Source: Sporosarcina sp. FSL K6-1522 (lineage in GTDB: Bacteria > Bacillota > Bacilli > Bacillales_A > Planococcaceae). From it: a DNA stretch of 64,000 bases. The stretch covers positions 2,950,501 through 3,014,500 of the forward strand of contig NZ_CP152019.1 in NCBI RefSeq assembly GCF_038622445.1, read 5' to 3'. This document shows, piece by piece, positions 63,893 to 64,000 of the stretch (the first letter of the stretch is position 1; every line of letters begins with the position of its first letter). The position numbers and the translations under genes were made by a program. The notes beneath the pieces were generated by a model. The model saw only the letters and a program-made list of their open reading frames with translations. It was not told the origin of the DNA and did no database searches.

Positions 63893-64000
63893 CTATTCAT
63901 CATGAAAATCCAAGCCTGATTGAACGGCTTTTACATGGCCAGCGCGGATCACAAAATCTCCGAAATGCTCACCTTCTAGCCTTTCTTTCGCGTATTGGCT
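63893..64000 (-). CDS. cysI: Sulfite reductase hemoprotein CysI, C-terminal end (partial)
   Basis: The last 35 codons run off the window. The reading [19 protein letters not shown] followed by FHDE matches the conserved C-terminus of NADPH-sulfite reductase beta subunit. It uses siroheme and an iron-sulfur cluster to reduce sulfite to sulfide, which CysK then fixes. Confidence 0.82.
   Translation of the reverse strand, partial: SQYAKERLEGEHFGDFVIRAGHVKAVQSGLDFHDE

Overview
The window looks like chromosomal DNA of a low-to-mid-GC, Gram-positive, endospore-former-type Firmicute, most likely Planococcaceae (Sporosarcina/Lysinibacillus-like). Support: strong AGGAGG-type ribosome sites, frequent TTG/GTG starts, lipoprotein LxxC signal peptides, CheV, CtaB, a CcpA-type cre site, rho-independent terminators after most transcription units, and Bacillus-like gene content. 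No rRNA, tRNA or CRISPR array was seen. The species call is inference; no marker gene is present.

Layout. 0-2.8 kb: LytTR regulator, DUF3021 protein and an ABC-2 exporter, one operon. 2.8-20.7 kb: housekeeping and transport genes (acyl-CoA ligase, glycerate kinase, small holin-like protein, POT peptide transporter, DUF1646 transporter, arylamine N-acetyltransferase, proline dehydrogenase, amino-acid ABC transporter parts, urea channel, chemoreceptor, MarR regulator, SDR, IlvA, catalase). 20,831-42,294: a complete 21.5-kb Tn7-like transposon with matching 5-bp target duplications (ACCGT). 42.3-53 kb: GalT-like HIT protein, Yip1 and MscS membrane proteins, a zone of decayed genes (45.2-47.4 kb), a sulfonate/taurine-type ABC transporter, CysK and CtaB. 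53-64 kb: CheV, GlpX, a polyol (probably tetritol) catabolic cluster with its DeoR regulator, an SDR, an EamA exporter, siroheme enzyme SirC and the C-terminus of sulfite reductase CysI.

The transposon. Minus-strand genes tnsA-tnsB-tnsC-tniQ1-tniQ2 encode the heteromeric transposase (TnsA endonuclease, TnsB DDE integrase), the AAA+ adaptor, and two different TniQ/TnsD target selectors. The left end has three spaced copies and the right end four copies at exact 20-bp steps of a 17-bp TnsB-like box. The cargo sits between the right end and tnsA: an arsR-arsB-arsC-arsD-arsA-iscA-like operon, a merR-merA pair, a cysteine-rich flavoprotein, a 67-aa unknown protein, and two more ArsR-family repressors, one next to an ArsO-like flavin monooxygenase. 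Three different palindromic operator types can be read directly and match the three ArsR genes by position. An IS3-family element has inserted into the terminator of the ars operon.

How genes fit together. ArsC reduces arsenate; ArsB with ArsA exports arsenite; ArsD delivers it; MerA reduces Hg(II). The sulfonate transporter, CysK, SirC and CysI belong to sulfur assimilation. The MFS polyol permease, erythritol/L-threitol-dehydrogenase-like ADH, DhaK/DhaL kinase and RpiB-like isomerase form a plausible route from a four-carbon polyol to erythrose 4-phosphate, under DeoR and CcpA control. These pathway statements are inferences from family membership and gene order.
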